A stretch of 64,000 nt of DNA from Dictyoglomus sp. NZ13-RE01. Lineage in GTDB: Bacteria > Dictyoglomota > Dictyoglomia > Dictyoglomales > Dictyoglomaceae. The translations under genes and the position numbers were made by a program. The notes below the pieces were generated by a model. That model had not been told where the DNA came from. It worked only from the letters and a program-made list of their open reading frames with translations, and made no database searches. The DNA lies in the NCBI GenBank assembly GCA_002878375.1, contig NIRF01000004.1:1-64000 (forward strand), read 5' to 3'. Below, one piece after another: positions 42,653-52,426 of the stretch (within the stretch, counting starts at the first letter, position 1; each line of letters starts with the position of its first letter).

Positions 42653-43687
42653 TTACCCCTTTCTTACCCTTATTATTGGTCCTTCCTGTATAAAATCTCC
42701 TCTAAATTCTTCGTCCGCTATGGAAAGGTGAGAATCTAAATCGTGATAAGTAAAAGCAGAAGTCCCTAAAGAAAAATGCACACTTTGAGAAATGCCAAGG
42801 CTTGACTCCCCCATGCATCCAATCATTAATCCCTTATTACTTGCCCTTGCAATCTCTATTATTCCTAACGCATCATAAATACCAGATTTCATCAATTTAA
42901 TATTGATAAAATCAATAGCATCCTCCTTTATTAATCTTAATGCATCGTAAACTGTATAAACACTTTCATCAACAGCGACAGGAAATGGAGAATTGTACCT
43001 AACATACTTTATACCATCATGATCATCTTTATGGACAGGTTGTTCAAAGACTAATACTTCTATCCCCTCTCTATAAAGGGTATTTATGAAGTAATTAGCA
43101 ATTTTGGGTGTATAACCTTGATTTGCATCTATAATAAAATCCACATCTGGCAATATTCTCTTTATTTCGATAACTTTTCTTAAATCTTCCTCCAAATCCA
43201 ATCCTACCTTAATTTTTAGTATTCTAAATCCAGCATCATAATATTCCTTTGCTTTTCTAATAGTATTCTCAAAATCACTAATTCCAATAGTTATATCTGT
43301 TTCAATCTCCTCCCGCTCCCCACCAAAAAATAAATAAGGGGAAATACCTTTCCAATTACAATAAGCAGAAACCAGTGCATACTCCGTACCTGCCATTATT
43401 GCGGGAAGAAATTGTAAACTTTTAAGTTTTTTCCAAAGATATCTAAGTTTTAATATATTTTCCCCTATAAGTAGATCTTTTATACTCTTTTCCAAAACAA
43501 CATAAGAATTTTCAGAAATTATCTTAGAAATTAAAGAGGAAGAAGCCTCTCCTACTCCTATCGTTCCATCTTTTAAAAATATTTCTATTTCCAAATTCAG
43601 TATTTCCGATCTTTCACCCGTAGCAATTTTAAATACTTCTTTTAATCTGTATTTTTTCGGAGTCAGTTTAACATCTACTATCTCCAT
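42653..43687 (-). CDS. Dipeptide (L-Ala-D/L-Glu-type) epimerase, enolase superfamily
   Basis: A 344-residue muconate lactonizing/dipeptide-epimerase subgroup enzyme. It has the catalytic lysine pair region LKIKVGLD, metal ligands in FIIDANQGY, FEQPVH and AVDESVYT, the second Lys in FINIKLMKSG, and the GCMGESSLGISQ end. It would isomerise dipeptides, for example from peptidoglycan, which fits the TldDE peptidase genes of the same operon. Two bases separate it from the GH106-like gene. Confidence 0.88.
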   Translation of the reverse strand: MEIVDVKLTPKKYRLKEVFKIATGERSEILNLEIEIFLKDGTIGVGEASSSLISKIISENSYVVLEKSIKDLLIGENILKLRYLWKKLKSLQFLPAIMAGTEYALVSAYCNWKGISPYLFFGGEREEIETDITIGISDFENTIRKAKEYYDAGFRILKIKVGLDLEEDLRKVIEIKRILPDVDFIIDANQGYTPKIANYFINTLYREGIEVLVFEQPVHKDDHDGIKYVRYNSPFPVAVDESVYTVYDALRLIKEDAIDFINIKLMKSGIYDALGIIEIARASNKGLMIGCMGESSLGISQSVHFSLGTSAFTYHDLDSHLSIADEEFRGDFIQEGPIIRVRKG

Positions 43688-43689
43688 AA

Positions 43690-46600
43690 TTATCCTCCTA
43701 TTTCTATTTTTATAGGGCTAAAAAGCCCAAAGGGGTGCAATACATACTCATCGGTATATTCATCTCCTTCTGTTCTGAATGAGCGGGAATCTGTCCACGG
43801 TGTTCTTCCTTGTTTTTTATGAAGAGGTCCCAACATATTCCTTGGAGAACTTACTACTTCAATTTCAATATCATTATCTCCATTATTCAAATATTTTGTA
43901 ATATCCAATTTGTTTGCACATCTCCAAGGAATAACACCTATTAGATTACTATTTACCCATATTCCTACAACAATACCGGAAAAATCCCCCAAAGTAAGTA
44001 TTACCCTATCTTTATTATCCAACTCTAATGTTATCTTTTCTTTATAATAAATACTTCCAGTATAAAAGGGATATCCCTGTAAGCACCAATCACCTAACCT
44101 AAGAAATTTTGGTTCACTAATAATCTCCTTTGTAATAGGATCAACACCAAAATCTCCTATTATAAAACAATCCTCTATTTCCATAGAATTTTTATAGTAA
44201 CACTGTAAAATTATCTCATTCTCTCCAACTTTTATATTATTTACCTCAAGTTTATCAAAAGATCTATCTAAAAACCAACCATCAACTTTTTCGATCTTTT
44301 GACCATTAATGAAAATATTATAATTATTTGCCCCCTCAATCACAAAATAGGTATTTTTAGGTAAATCTTTTACTATAAAAGTTAGCCTCAATTCCACAAA
44401 TGTATTATCATTAGGATGAGGTTTATCTACCCATAACCAGCGAGAAGGATTGATTCCATTTATATGTATATTAGGCATACCTAATCTTTCCCTTATCTCC
44501 TTCTGAGCCTTCCAAATAGACATGACCTTCGACCAGTCCTCCCCTTGAAAACGATATTGGCATGTATCTAAAACTAAAACATTAGGGTTATCTCTCCTAA
44601 ACTCAAAAACTGGACCAAGGTATATAGTTCTTTTAGCATTAAATTTTTTCTCAATTTTTAAAATTGAAGATTCATTAGGGTAAATTATAAAAATCTTAGA
44701 TTCTGCAGGACCAAATTTTGTCCTAATATGTTGATAACCATTTATTTCTATGGAAGAAACTTGATTAATTTCACCCCTTAAGGGATCCCATTCCTCAACT
44801 CTTCCTCTTGTTCCAAAAGAGATATCTACCTCATATTCCTTATTCCTATCATTATTAACTATAAAGAATATCCTTTTCCCATCGTACTCTCTTTCCATGT
44901 AGAGAAAATCTTCCGCTTCCTGGGTAGGAATATTCCTAATAAAAATTCTACGTGGAAGTAATTCTTCCAATAGTTTACCAAGTGCCCTTTTCCCCTCTAA
45001 TATAAAAATATCATCTCTTTCGAAGAGATCTTTTAATTTGTCGTTAGACTCTCCCTCAATATATTCAGGTATAGGCTCTAATGCAATAACTTTACCTCCA
45101 GCATCTAAAAATTCCTCAATTAATTCTAAGGTTTTCTTTCTAATGGTTATCATAGGAGGAAGAATAACTACTTTATAACTTGCATTCCCTATTATAAATT
45201 CTTTCTTTGCTTTATCTACATGTCCATATTTCTCAATCAAAGATTCATCACCCAAATCAAAATCCCAATGTAGTCCCAAGAGAGTTTTGCAAAGATTTTG
45301 AAAATCCCTTCCCCTCTCATCCGCTACTGAAAAATCCATCCCATCAAATTCACACCAAGCACTTTCTATGGGATGAATTACTAAAACTTCCCTCACTGGT
45401 TTTCCCAAGGTTAAAAGGTAAGATAGTCTTGCAAAATAATCCTCTACAATCTTATTATATTTCCACCATATGTTATGGTAATTAAAGGATGGAGGATAAT
45501 CTCTCTTTCTACAACCCCTCAAAGTATATAAAACTAAATGTTGACACCTTAAGTTAACTCCTAAGGCGTATTGCCAATCCCCTACCCATTTTTGTCCTTC
45601 AAAAGTAAACTCCCATCCAGTACATCCGTATAACTCAGAAATCAATCTTTCTTTTTTCAGCTGATGAGCAACACTACTTGCTTGTTTTACAGTAAGAATC
45701 TCGTTTGTTGCTTCAGTTAGAATGTCAATTCCTGGTATATGTTGATACTCGTAATGGGGCATTATGGCTCCACTAACTAATATACTTCTCCCAAATTCAT
45801 TTTCATATAAGTAATGCCCAGTAAACTTTAAATTATGTTTTTCACACCAATCATATAATTGTTTAGAATAGGCTTCTACAAAAAGTTCTGTAATAGTTCT
45901 CCAATAGTCATACCTTGCCTTTACCGTTTTATCTCCCCGAAAAATAATATAAGGAGCAATCTCAAAAAAGTCATATCCTCTCTTTTCCTTAAAATATTCA
46001 GGAAATATATCTGTCCAAGGGAGCGAAATTTTATTTTCTCTCAACCAAACATTGGAGTAAATATTAGGTTCATCGGTAAATATTCCTGGAACTGTCCTTC
46101 CAAACTCCTCTCCAACTTCTTGATAATATTTTTCATAAGTTGTATCAATGAAAGCTTTCACACACTCAGGATTTAAGTTATCCACATAAGTATCATTGTT
46201 AAACCAGGGAGAGGGTTTTGCAAATTCTCTTTTCAGAATTAGAAATGTTCCTTTTCCCTCTTTAATACCTTCTTTCCCAAGTTTAAGAATTTCTTTTATA
46301 TTTTTCCCTTCTAATTCAATTCTATATATTGCAAGCTCATCTCCTCTTAATTTGGATATATCCTCAGTCAGTTCAAAAACCAACTTTTTTTCTCTTCCTT
46401 TATCACCAATCTTCTTAATTACTAAACCACCTGCAAATCCTGAAGGCCATCTATCCTCATCATAAAGCCATGCATTCATTCCGATATCCTTCGCTTTCTT
46501 TACAACCTCTTTTACTGCTTCCATCCAATCCTTTCCCAAATACTCCGTTTCTAATCCCTCTCGAGAATGCATAAAAAATCCACCCATTCCCTTATCCTTC

Positions 46601-46716
46601 ATATCTTCCACTTGCCGAATAAGTTCTTGAATAGATAATTTGTCATTCCAAGACCAAAAAGGGGAAGATCTAAAATCTTTATCTGGGTTTAAAAATTTTT
46701 TCTTAATTTCTTCCAT
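43690..46716 (-). CDS. Alpha-L-rhamnosidase-like glycoside hydrolase, GH106-like (PF17132)
   Basis: A 1008-residue enzyme, first gene of the six-gene operon. The N-terminal barrel begins FRSSPFWSWNDKLSIQELIRQVEDMKDKGMGGFFMHSREG and continues with NAWLYDEDRWPSGFAGG and PGIFTDEPNIYS. The latter carries an Asp/Glu typical of the active site. A beta-rich C-terminus contains a galactose-binding-like region (GPVFEFRRDNP, then RLGDWCLQGYPFYTG). No signal peptide, so it acts inside the cell on imported glycosides. The family is assigned from the pattern, not a search. Confidence 0.8.
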   Translation of the reverse strand: MEEIKKKFLNPDKDFRSSPFWSWNDKLSIQELIRQVEDMKDKGMGGFFMHSREGLETEYLGKDWMEAVKEVVKKAKDIGMNAWLYDEDRWPSGFAGGLVIKKIGDKGREKKLVFELTEDISKLRGDELAIYRIELEGKNIKEILKLGKEGIKEGKGTFLILKREFAKPSPWFNNDTYVDNLNPECVKAFIDTTYEKYYQEVGEEFGRTVPGIFTDEPNIYSNVWLRENKISLPWTDIFPEYFKEKRGYDFFEIAPYIIFRGDKTVKARYDYWRTITELFVEAYSKQLYDWCEKHNLKFTGHYLYENEFGRSILVSGAIMPHYEYQHIPGIDILTEATNEILTVKQASSVAHQLKKERLISELYGCTGWEFTFEGQKWVGDWQYALGVNLRCQHLVLYTLRGCRKRDYPPSFNYHNIWWKYNKIVEDYFARLSYLLTLGKPVREVLVIHPIESAWCEFDGMDFSVADERGRDFQNLCKTLLGLHWDFDLGDESLIEKYGHVDKAKKEFIIGNASYKVVILPPMITIRKKTLELIEEFLDAGGKVIALEPIPEYIEGESNDKLKDLFERDDIFILEGKRALGKLLEELLPRRIFIRNIPTQEAEDFLYMEREYDGKRIFFIVNNDRNKEYEVDISFGTRGRVEEWDPLRGEINQVSSIEINGYQHIRTKFGPAESKIFIIYPNESSILKIEKKFNAKRTIYLGPVFEFRRDNPNVLVLDTCQYRFQGEDWSKVMSIWKAQKEIRERLGMPNIHINGINPSRWLWVDKPHPNDNTFVELRLTFIVKDLPKNTYFVIEGANNYNIFINGQKIEKVDGWFLDRSFDKLEVNNIKVGENEIILQCYYKNSMEIEDCFIIGDFGVDPITKEIISEPKFLRLGDWCLQGYPFYTGSIYYKEKITLELDNKDRVILTLGDFSGIVVGIWVNSNLIGVIPWRCANKLDITKYLNNGDNDIEIEVVSSPRNMLGPLHKKQGRTPWTDSRSFRTEGDEYTDEYVLHPFGLFSPIKIEIGG

Positions 46717-46747
46717 TTTTCCACTCCTTACTTATAAATTCTTTCTA

Positions 46748-46776
46748 ATTTTATTATTTTTTACCTTTACAGACAA
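46748..46776 (-). promoter_or_regulatory. Promoter of the GH106-like/lexA operon
   Basis: On the minus strand TTGTCT (46771-46776), 17 bases, TAAAAT (46748-46753). A possible plus-strand promoter for the second tldD overlaps it (TTTACA at 46766-46771, weak -10 near 46790), so the two would compete. Confidence 0.5.
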
Positions 46777-46825
46777 TATCGTGATAAAATAATAGTGCTT
46801 TAAATTGTAGATACAGGAGGGAAAA

Positions 46826-48187
46826 ATGATTGAAAAATTAAAAGAGATTATTTCTAAAATACCTGCGGACTATGCAGATCTAAGATATGAAATCTTAAGA
46901 GAGACAAAAATAATTTTCAAAGGAAAGGAACTATATCAGGTAGGAGAGAATACAGGAGATGGTTATGTTCTTAGGGTGTTAAAAAATGGAGGATTTAGTT
47001 CAATATCCTTTACAAAACCAGAGTTTTCAGAAAAAGCTATAAAGACCGCCATAGAAAATGCAATTTTAATGGGGAATAATACAAAAAAGCCTGTAGAGTT
47101 AGCAAAGGTTGAAATAATTAAGGATACATTCATACCAAATTTAGCAGAAGATCCAAGAAAAGTTAGTTTAGATGAGAAAATCGAATTAGTAAGAATGTAC
47201 AACAAAATTCCCCTTCAATTTTCCAACACAACTACCACCTTGCAATATACAGAAGTCATTAGAGAAAAATACTTTGTAAGTTCTGAAGGGACTGAAATTA
47301 GAGAGGATCTAATAACCACCTTTATAAGAGGAGAAATTATTAGTTTTGATGGAAATTTAGTTCAAAATGTAAGAATAGGAATTGGGGGAAGCGATGGATT
47401 CCATAGATTGAGAAATAGAGAAGATGTCTTCGAAAAAAGAACAAAGATCGCATTAGATCTGTTGAAAGCAAGACCTGTTGAAGCAGGAGTTTACAATGTG
47501 ATTTTAAATCCCAACATGGCAGGAGTATTCGCCCATGAAGCCTTTGGTCATTTTTCAGAGGCAGACTTAATCGAGGATAATCCTTCCATGAGAGAAAAAA
47601 TGAAATTAGGAGCTAAACTTGGAAGTGACATATTAACAATAATAGATGATCCTACAATGCCTAACCAATTAGGTTTTTATAAATATGATGATGAAGGAGT
47701 TAAAGCCAGAACTACATATCTACTAAAAAATGGGATATTAGTAGGAAGGCTCCACTCCCGCAGAACTGCAGTAGAGTTTGGAGAACCTGTGACAGGGCAC
47801 TGTGTAGCAGAAGATTATAGATATGCACCTATTATAAGAATGGGGAATATATTTATAAAACCAGGAGAAAAATCCTTTGAAGAGCTTTTGGATGAACTCC
47901 AAGATGGTTTATATATATTAGATGCAAAGGGAGGACAAACAAGTGGTGAAAACTTTACATTTGGAGCCCAATATGGTTATGTAGTAAAAGATGGAAAAAT
48001 AAGAGACATGATAAGAAATATAAATATATCTGGGAATTTATACAAGACTCTTCTTGACATAACTTCCATATCAAAGGATTTTGAGTTAACGGAAGTAGGA
48101 GGCTGTGGAAAAGGACAACTCAATATCAGATCATCCCATGGTGGTCCCCATATACTTGTCAAAAATGTAGTCATTGGAGGTGTATAA
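46826..48187 (+). CDS. TldD-type zinc metalloprotease subunit (pair 2)
   Basis: A 453-residue TldD paralogue with zinc motif HEAFGHFSEADL. It is followed by IIDDPTMPNQLGFYKYDDEGVKA, GRLHSRRTAVEFGEP and the GGCGKGQLNIRSSHGGP end. SD AGGAGGG is five bases before the ATG. Start and stop match the next gene with a one-base overlap. It is more divergent than the pair on the minus strand and may act on other peptides. Confidence 0.9.
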   Translation: MIEKLKEIISKIPADYADLRYEILRETKIIFKGKELYQVGENTGDGYVLRVLKNGGFSSISFTKPEFSEKAIKTAIENAILMGNNTKKPVELAKVEIIKDTFIPNLAEDPRKVSLDEKIELVRMYNKIPLQFSNTTTTLQYTEVIREKYFVSSEGTEIREDLITTFIRGEIISFDGNLVQNVRIGIGGSDGFHRLRNREDVFEKRTKIALDLLKARPVEAGVYNVILNPNMAGVFAHEAFGHFSEADLIEDNPSMREKMKLGAKLGSDILTIIDDPTMPNQLGFYKYDDEGVKARTTYLLKNGILVGRLHSRRTAVEFGEPVTGHCVAEDYRYAPIIRMGNIFIKPGEKSFEELLDELQDGLYILDAKGGQTSGENFTFGAQYGYVVKDGKIRDMIRNINISGNLYKTLLDITSISKDFELTEVGGCGKGQLNIRSSHGGPHILVKNVVIGGV

Positions 48188-49500
48188 TGAGCGTGGATAA
48201 AGTTTTAGAAATTGCCCAAAAATATTGTGAAGAAGCAGAAGTATACCAATTAGATTACATATCTGATGAAATCTCTTTTGAGAATGGAAAGTTAAAAGAT
48301 ATTGAGAGCAAAATCCAATCAGGAATAAGTTTGAGAATAATAAAGGATGGAAAAGTAGGATTTGCTTTTACAAAAAATATAATAAATCCTGAAGAAATAG
48401 TAAATAATGCTTTAAATTCTTTAAAAGGCGAAATTAAGGTGGATTTCAATCTACCTTTAACAAAAAATATAAAGTCTGTAAGCTCCTATGATCCATCCAT
48501 TGAAGAATTATCTACATCAAAATTGGTAGAAGAATGCAAAAGAGTATCAGATATTCTAATATCTTCTACAAAAACCCAGATAAATGTAGGGGCAGAAAAA
48601 AACATAATTAATATCAGAATTATAAATTCAAAAGGTACAGATCTTACTACTAAATTATCTAACTACTATCTTTTTGCCTATGCTATATTTCCAGGTTCCT
48701 ATGCAGGTATTTCAAGACTTATTGCAAGTAAATCCTTCAGAGAATTTTCAAAGGAAGACTTTGACTATATTACTAACTTATATAATGCCTCTAAGAAGGA
48801 AGTAAAAGTCAAAAGTGGAAAATACAAGACCTTATTCTTACCTAACACTGTTTATGTTCTTATGTGGAGATTTATATATGCCACAAATGGAGAAAATATA
48901 TATAAAAACACATCACCCTTAAAGAACAAAATAGGAGAAAAGATTTTTGATTCAGCTCTAACCATCTATGACGATCCTCTAAATGATATTAATCCAAACG
49001 CAAGAAGTTTTGATGACGAAGGAGTACCATGTAAATATCTCACTTTAGTTGAAAATGGTGTATTAAAAAATTTCTACTTTGACTTATATTATGGAAGTAA
49101 GCTAAAAAGAGAATCTACAGGACATGGTTACAAAACTTCCGATTGGGGAGGAGAAATCATAAGAGTTATGCCATCCCCTTCACTAAAACATCTTTATATA
49201 AGAACTGGAGATAAAACCCTATCTCAAATGATAAGCTCCATGGATAAGGGAGTAATTATTGCAAATGCTTTAGGAGCACATAGTGGAGATATACCAAATG
49301 GCGATTTTTCAATTGGACTTTCTCCAGGATTATATGTTGAGAATGGAGAAGTTATAGGACATATTAAAGATGCAATGATAGCTGGAAATATTTATGATGT
49401 TTTAAAAAAAGTTTTAGCAATAGAAAATAAAACCTATTTGTCAAATATGGGATTCTTCCCCTCTTTATTATTAGAAGATGTGAGTTTAGCTGTTAAATAA
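48187..49500 (+). CDS. TldE/PmbA-type subunit (pair 2)
   Basis: A 437-residue non-catalytic partner of the preceding TldD; no HExxxH. Family segments: EISFENGKLKDIESKIQSG, GISLRIIKDGKVGFAFTKN, NARSFDDEGVPCKYLTLVENG and GVIIANALGAHSGDIPNGDFSIG. The start overlaps the tldD stop by one base. The end overlaps the convergent amidotransferase by eight bases. Confidence 0.88.
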   Translation: MSVDKVLEIAQKYCEEAEVYQLDYISDEISFENGKLKDIESKIQSGISLRIIKDGKVGFAFTKNIINPEEIVNNALNSLKGEIKVDFNLPLTKNIKSVSSYDPSIEELSTSKLVEECKRVSDILISSTKTQINVGAEKNIINIRIINSKGTDLTTKLSNYYLFAYAIFPGSYAGISRLIASKSFREFSKEDFDYITNLYNASKKEVKVKSGKYKTLFLPNTVYVLMWRFIYATNGENIYKNTSPLKNKIGEKIFDSALTIYDDPLNDINPNARSFDDEGVPCKYLTLVENGVLKNFYFDLYYGSKLKRESTGHGYKTSDWGGEIIRVMPSPSLKHLYIRTGDKTLSQMISSMDKGVIIANALGAHSGDIPNGDFSIGLSPGLYVENGEVIGHIKDAMIAGNIYDVLKKVLAIENKTYLSNMGFFPSLLLEDVSLAVK

Positions 49501-50155
49501 AGTTCTTAAGAAATTCAAAAATTTTATTAGAGCTTTCATCGCTTAGTCTCTCAGGATGCCACTGCACCCCGAGAAGGGGATAATTTTCCTTTTCGATAGC
49601 CTCTATAATATTCAGACCACTATCGAAATACATTGCGGATATCTTTAAGCCTTCCCCTAAAACTTTTATTCCTTGATGATGGGAACTATTTACTAAAATA
49701 CTTTTTTCTCTTATTAGATCGAATAAATTACTTTTTTCCTTTATATCAATTTTGTGATAAGAATCTTTTCCATCCACACTCCAATGAATTTGGGTAATAA
49801 CATTTTCCTTTTTCAGTTTTATAAGATCCTGATAAAGTTTCCCTTTAAAATAAACATTGATCAATTGGTGTCCTCTACAAATTCCCAAAACTGGCAATCC
49901 TTTATAAATAGCTTTATCTAAAAGATCTAATTCAAATTCATCTCTTTCCAAATTTAAACTCAAATTTTCTTCTCTTATTTCCTCTCCGTAAAATTTTGGA
50001 TGTACATCCTCTCCTCCAATGAATAAAATGCCAAAAATTTCATACCAAGGAATGAAATCTCCAGGAGATAAAATCAAGTATGGAATATCCAAAGATTTTA
50101 ATTTATTAATATAGTTAATATTCCCTTTAAACCAACTTATCGCTATTTTCCCCAT
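49493..50155 (-). CDS. Class I glutamine amidotransferase-like hydrolase, PuuD type (gamma-Glu hydrolase)
   Basis: A 220-residue peptidase C26 protein. Catalytic Cys is in LGICRGHQLINVYF, catalytic His/Glu in GVQWHPERLSDE, and a GGEDVHPKFYGEE segment is present. PuuD hydrolyses gamma-glutamyl-GABA; related enzymes cleave other gamma-glutamyl amides. Its neighbours, an L-Ala-Glu-type epimerase and TldDE, suggest peptide recycling. Confidence 0.87.
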   Translation of the reverse strand: MGKIAISWFKGNINYINKLKSLDIPYLILSPGDFIPWYEIFGILFIGGEDVHPKFYGEEIREENLSLNLERDEFELDLLDKAIYKGLPVLGICRGHQLINVYFKGKLYQDLIKLKKENVITQIHWSVDGKDSYHKIDIKEKSNLFDLIREKSILVNSSHHQGIKVLGEGLKISAMYFDSGLNIIEAIEKENYPLLGVQWHPERLSDESSNKIFEFLKNFI

Positions 50156-50177
50156 AATTCACCTGATAAATCATTAT

Positions 50178-50192
50178 ATTTTATGATAAAAT
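50178..50192. repeat. 15-bp palindrome in a divergent intergenic region
   Basis: ATTTTATGATAAAAT is a perfect palindrome around a central G, 72 bases between the divergent amidotransferase and alpha-galactosidase genes. It overlaps a minus-strand TATAAT (ATTATA at 50173-50178). It may be an operator, although in such AT-rich DNA chance palindromes occur. Confidence 0.35.
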
Positions 50193-50227
50193 AACTTAGC
50201 ATTTTATTTTTGTAAAGGGGGAATAAC

Positions 50228-52405
50228 ATGATATTATTTGATGAAAGAAATCAAATCTTTCATATTAAAGCTTGTAACACCAGTTATATTATTAAGATAT
50301 TCAAGAACAAATACTTAGCACATCTATACTGGGGGAGAAGATTAAAAGATTCTGACTTTACTGACGCTTTAGCAGTCTCTCCTTTTGGAGGAACACCTGA
50401 TCCCAATGATAAGACATATACTCTTGACTCCTTAATGCAAGAATATCCATCCTATGGTACTTCCGATTACAGACATCCAGCATACCAGATAGAGCAAGAA
50501 GATGGTTCCAGAATCACGCACTTATTTTTTAAATCTTTCAAAATCTATCCAGGAAAGCCCAATTTAGAAGGTCTTCCTTCTACTTATGTGGAGGATAATA
50601 ACTTAGCCCAAACCTTAGAAATTGAGCTATATGATGAACTTATTGATCTATCAGTTATTTTATACTATACAGCCTTTGAAAATTATAATGTTATTACAAG
50701 AAGTGCAAAATTTATTAATCATGGAAAACAAAAGCTCAAAATTCTTAGAGCATTAAGTATGAGCTTAGATTTTAACACAGACAAATTTGATATACTCCAT
50801 CTCTGGGGATCATGGGCACGAGAAAGATTCATAGAAAGAAAACCCTTAATTCATGGTCTACAAGTAATAGAGAGTTCCCGTGGTGAAAGTTCTCACCAAC
50901 ATAATCCATTTGTTGCTTTACTTTCAAAAGATGCTAATGAAAAAAATGGAGAAGTTTATGGATTTAATTTAGTGTATAGTGGAAATTTTGCTATATTTGT
51001 TGAAGTTGATCAATTTAACACAACAAGAATATCAATGGGAATTAATCCTTTTGAATTTACATGGATTTTGGAGCCAGGAGAAAGTTTTCAAACTCCTGAA
51101 GCAGTTATGGTATATTCTGAAAATGGTTTAGGAGGGATGTCTCGCACTTTTCATAAGCTATATAGAAAACATCTTTGTAGAGGTTACTATAGAGATAGAA
51201 GAAGACCAATAATTTTAAATACCTGGGAAGCAGTTTACTTTAACATTAGTGAAGAAAGATTATTAGAATTAGCAAAGGAAGCCAAAGATTTAGGAATTGA
51301 ATTATTTGTTTTAGATGATGGATGGTTTGGAGAAAGAAATGATGATACTTCTTCTTTAGGAGATTGGTACGTTAATAAAAAGAAAATACCAAGCGGTCTT
51401 GATGGCTTAGGGAAAAAGTTAAATGACATGAATCTGAAATTTGGAATCTGGTTTGAACCAGAGATGGTTTCTCCTAATAGCGAGTTATATAAAAAGCATC
51501 CCGATTGGTGTATCCAAGTTAAAAATAGAACCTTAACCCAATGCAGAAACCAGTATGTTCTTGATATCACAAGAAAAGATGTGAGAGAAGAAATTTTACG
51601 AATGATGCGAGAAATTCTTAAAAGTGCTCCTATAGAGTATGTAAAATGGGATATGAATAGACCCCTTACAGAAGTTGGATCTTTGGCTCTACCTCCAGAA
51701 AGGCAAAAGGAGGTTTTTCATCGTTATATACTATCTTTATATGAAATGATGGATACTCTTACAAAAGAATTTCCCCATGTTTTATTTGAAGGATGCTCTG
51801 GAGGTGGTGGTAGATTTGATCCAGGAATTTTATATTTCATGCCTCAAATTTGGACCAGTGATGATACAGATGCCATTGAAAGATTGAAAATACAATATGG
51901 TACAAGCATAGTATATCCTCCTATTACAATGAGTTGTCATGTATCTGCTGTACCAAACCATCAGGTAGGTAGAATAACTCCATTAGATACCCGTGGATAT
52001 GTTGCTATGTCTGGTAGTTTTGGATACGAATTAGACCTAACAAAATTATCTCAAGAGGAAAAAGAAATTATTAAAAAGCAGATAGAATTTTATAAAAAAA
52101 TAGAGCATATTATACATCATGGAGACTTTTATAGATTGATAAATCCCTTTGAAGAGAATGCTTGTGCCTGGATATTTGTAACAGAGGATAAAAATGAGGC
52201 TTTCGGTTTATATGTTCAAATCTTAGCAGAACCAAATCCCCCTTTCAAATGGCTTAAGCTTGAAGGTTTAGATCCCGATAAAAAGTACAAAATCGATGGA
52301 ACAGATAAGGTCTATAACGGTGACGAACTGATGAACATAGGAATTTTACTTCCCAGGCTAAAAGATTTTGAGTCCTTTGCTTTTCTTCTCCAAGCCTTAA
52401 CCTAA
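50228..52405 (+). CDS. Alpha-galactosidase, glycoside hydrolase family 36
   Basis: Retaining exo-alpha-galactosidase, 725 residues, no signal peptide, so cytoplasmic. The N-terminal beta domain spans about 1-300. The barrel has LFVLDDGWFGERNDD, FGIWFEPEMVSPNSELY, nucleophile Asp in YVKWDMNRPL and acid/base Asp in WTSDDTDAIERL, all in place for GH36. SD AAAGGGG before the ATG. A GH18 gene follows after 21 bases. Confidence 0.94.
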   Translation: MILFDERNQIFHIKACNTSYIIKIFKNKYLAHLYWGRRLKDSDFTDALAVSPFGGTPDPNDKTYTLDSLMQEYPSYGTSDYRHPAYQIEQEDGSRITHLFFKSFKIYPGKPNLEGLPSTYVEDNNLAQTLEIELYDELIDLSVILYYTAFENYNVITRSAKFINHGKQKLKILRALSMSLDFNTDKFDILHLWGSWARERFIERKPLIHGLQVIESSRGESSHQHNPFVALLSKDANEKNGEVYGFNLVYSGNFAIFVEVDQFNTTRISMGINPFEFTWILEPGESFQTPEAVMVYSENGLGGMSRTFHKLYRKHLCRGYYRDRRRPIILNTWEAVYFNISEERLLELAKEAKDLGIELFVLDDGWFGERNDDTSSLGDWYVNKKKIPSGLDGLGKKLNDMNLKFGIWFEPEMVSPNSELYKKHPDWCIQVKNRTLTQCRNQYVLDITRKDVREEILRMMREILKSAPIEYVKWDMNRPLTEVGSLALPPERQKEVFHRYILSLYEMMDTLTKEFPHVLFEGCSGGGGRFDPGILYFMPQIWTSDDTDAIERLKIQYGTSIVYPPITMSCHVSAVPNHQVGRITPLDTRGYVAMSGSFGYELDLTKLSQEEKEIIKKQIEFYKKIEHIIHHGDFYRLINPFEENACAWIFVTEDKNEAFGLYVQILAEPNPPFKWLKLEGLDPDKKYKIDGTDKVYNGDELMNIGILLPRLKDFESFAFLLQALT

Positions 52406-52426
52406 AAAATTAGGAGGATTAACTTT

